Source: Verrucomicrobiota bacterium
GTDB taxonomy: Bacteria; Verrucomicrobiota; Verrucomicrobiia; Limisphaerales; UBA1100
Direction of reading: 5' to 3'
NCBI GenBank assembly: GCA_028872685.1
Contig: JAPKEI010000172.1
Location: 1-6,169 of the forward strand
DNA: 6,169 nt
Shown here: positions 5,355 to 6,169 of the stretch, piece by piece
Position numbering within the stretch: the first letter of the stretch is position 1
Layout: each line of letters begins with the position of its first letter
The notes under the pieces: model-generated
What the model saw: the letters and a program-made list of their open reading frames with translations, nothing else
Told to the model about the DNA's origin: nothing
Database searches by the model: none
Program-made: the position numbers and the translations under genes

Positions 5355-6116
5355 ATGCAGCAGTTTTTTTTAATTATTACGTTGGTGGTTGCTCTTCCAG
5401 GATTAGCGGCAGAAAAAAAATCCACGCCGGTTGATCCCAAACAAGTTTCGATTCCGAAGAAAATTCTGTTTGTAGGCAATAGTTTCACGTACTGGAATAA
5501 GGGGCTGTGGCATCACATGGAGCAACTGGTTCAATGTCGCCCGGAAAAGCTGGATTTCAAGGCCGATCGCGTCGTGCGCGGCGGCGCCTCCTTGAAAGTT
5601 ATGTGGGGCAAAACCAAGGCCCCAGCTACGATTTCTGAGGGGGATTACGATGTTGTTGTTCTGCAGGAAGACATTCCGGAGACAGACGTCAAATCGTTCC
5701 ATAAGTTTGCACGTAAATTTGATTCTTCAGTTCGAAAATCCGGAGCCCGGCCTGTGTTCTTTATGGCCTGGCCTTATAAACGACTTGGCTGGATCGGCTT
5801 GAAGGAGATCGCCCAAGCCCACCGTGCGATTGGTGCCGAGCTTGGCGCTCAAGTTGCCCCTGTCGGTATCGCGTGGGAAAAGGCCATGAAAGAACGCCCT
5901 GAGGTGAACATGTATGCCAAAGATAAGGAGCACCCCAGTATTCAGGGAACCTATCTTGCGCTGTGCGTCCTCTATTCTACAATATACGGGGAGAGCGCGC
6001 TCAAGCTCGAGTATTTGCCAAAGAAACACGGCAACATGACCGCCAGAGAAGCCGCGTGGTTGCGACGTGTCGCCTGGGCAACGGTTCAGGCTGAACAGGC
6101 GTTTTTGTCAAAGTGA
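5355..6116 (+). CDS. Exported SGNH/GDSL-like hydrolase
   Basis: A 253-residue protein with a signal peptide (residues 1-19, cleavage near GLAA; the n-region MQQ lacks a positive charge). The mature part follows the SGNH esterase block order. Block I is ILFVGNSFTYWN (37-48) with likely nucleophile Ser43 and GNS in place of GDS. Block II is RGGASL (75-80). Block III is VVVLQED (100-106), where Gln104 sits at the place usually held by the GxND Asn. Block V is DKEHPSIQGTYLA (190-202), giving the Asp190-x-x-His193 pair. Such proteins are common in Planctomycetota and Verrucomicrobiota and are usually labelled SGNH/GDSL hydrolase; relatives remove acetyl groups from carbohydrates. The ATG at 5355 gives the signal peptide directly and has no Shine-Dalgarno. 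Fold assignment is good; activity and substrate are inferred. Confidence 0.85.
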   Translation: MQQFFLIITLVVALPGLAAEKKSTPVDPKQVSIPKKILFVGNSFTYWNKGLWHHMEQLVQCRPEKLDFKADRVVRGGASLKVMWGKTKAPATISEGDYDVVVLQEDIPETDVKSFHKFARKFDSSVRKSGARPVFFMAWPYKRLGWIGLKEIAQAHRAIGAELGAQVAPVGIAWEKAMKERPEVNMYAKDKEHPSIQGTYLALCVLYSTIYGESALKLEYLPKKHGNMTAREAAWLRRVAWATVQAEQAFLSK

Positions 6117-6137
6117 GCTTTCCCTTCCGCGTCCCCA

Positions 6138-6169
6138 TCACTCGATGAGGCCGAACCACTCTCTGTTCC
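6138..6169 (-). CDS. Possible C-terminus of a convergent gene
   Basis: On the minus strand one frame entering from the right edge reads NREWFGLIE and stops with TGA at 6140-6138, 21 nt past the end of the SGNH gene. The peptide looks like an ordinary protein C-terminus, and the convergent layout would repeat that at 666/680. With only nine full codons visible this is weakly supported and the product cannot be named. Confidence 0.3.
   Translation of the reverse strand, partial: NREWFGLIE

Noticed and set aside
1..6169. CRISPR array, insertion sequence, toxin-antitoxin or phage-defence module
   Set aside because: There are no spaced direct repeats, transposase motifs, terminal inverted repeats or defence-type domains on either strand.

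Overview
The window looks like chromosomal DNA from a free-living bacterium of the Planctomycetota-Verrucomicrobiota-Chlamydiota group, most likely a marine or aquatic verrucomicrobial lineage. That placement is an inference from gene content: a secreted S1-type sulfatase, a secreted CIA30 protein, an exported SGNH-like hydrolase and a secreted LpqC-type esterase sit around core genes, and Shine-Dalgarno sequences are scarce. It would need a CysRS or Tmk phylogeny to confirm. I see no mobile element, CRISPR array, tRNA or rRNA.

Layout from left to right. Positions 1-666 (+) hold the 3' two-thirds or so of an alpha/beta-hydrolase esterase, cut by the left edge. It converges, with a 13-nt gap, on a sulfatase gene (2014-680, -). 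A strong rho-independent terminator at 2080-2050 (-) then closes a minus-strand housekeeping cluster transcribed cysS (4509-3103), tmk (3100-2480), rpsT (2427-2104). cysS and tmk are separated by only 2 nt; rpsT follows after 52 nt that contain a perfect TTGACA box and may give it its own promoter. A 130-nt divergent region (4510-4639) carries a good sigma70-type promoter on the + strand for an exported CIA30-domain protein (4640-5251, +). A 103-nt gap leads to an exported SGNH-like hydrolase (5355-6116, +). The last 30 nt may be the C-terminus of a minus-strand gene entering from the right. No gene-free stretch exceeds 300 nt.

How the genes work together. cysS, tmk and rpsT serve tRNA charging, dTTP synthesis and the 30S subunit; their grouping is a growth-related core cluster. 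The flanking genes encode exported enzymes whose families remove sulfate or ester groups, which suits breakdown of decorated polysaccharides, but they lie in separate transcription units and a shared pathway is only an inference. The most interesting pattern I found is regulatory: each of the three exported-protein genes whose start is visible (sulfatase, CIA30, SGNH) has a TAnnnT -10-like hexamer exactly 6 nt before its ATG and no Shine-Dalgarno sequence. This suggests leaderless transcription, and none of the three housekeeping genes shows the pattern. I did not find a clearly new multi-gene system.
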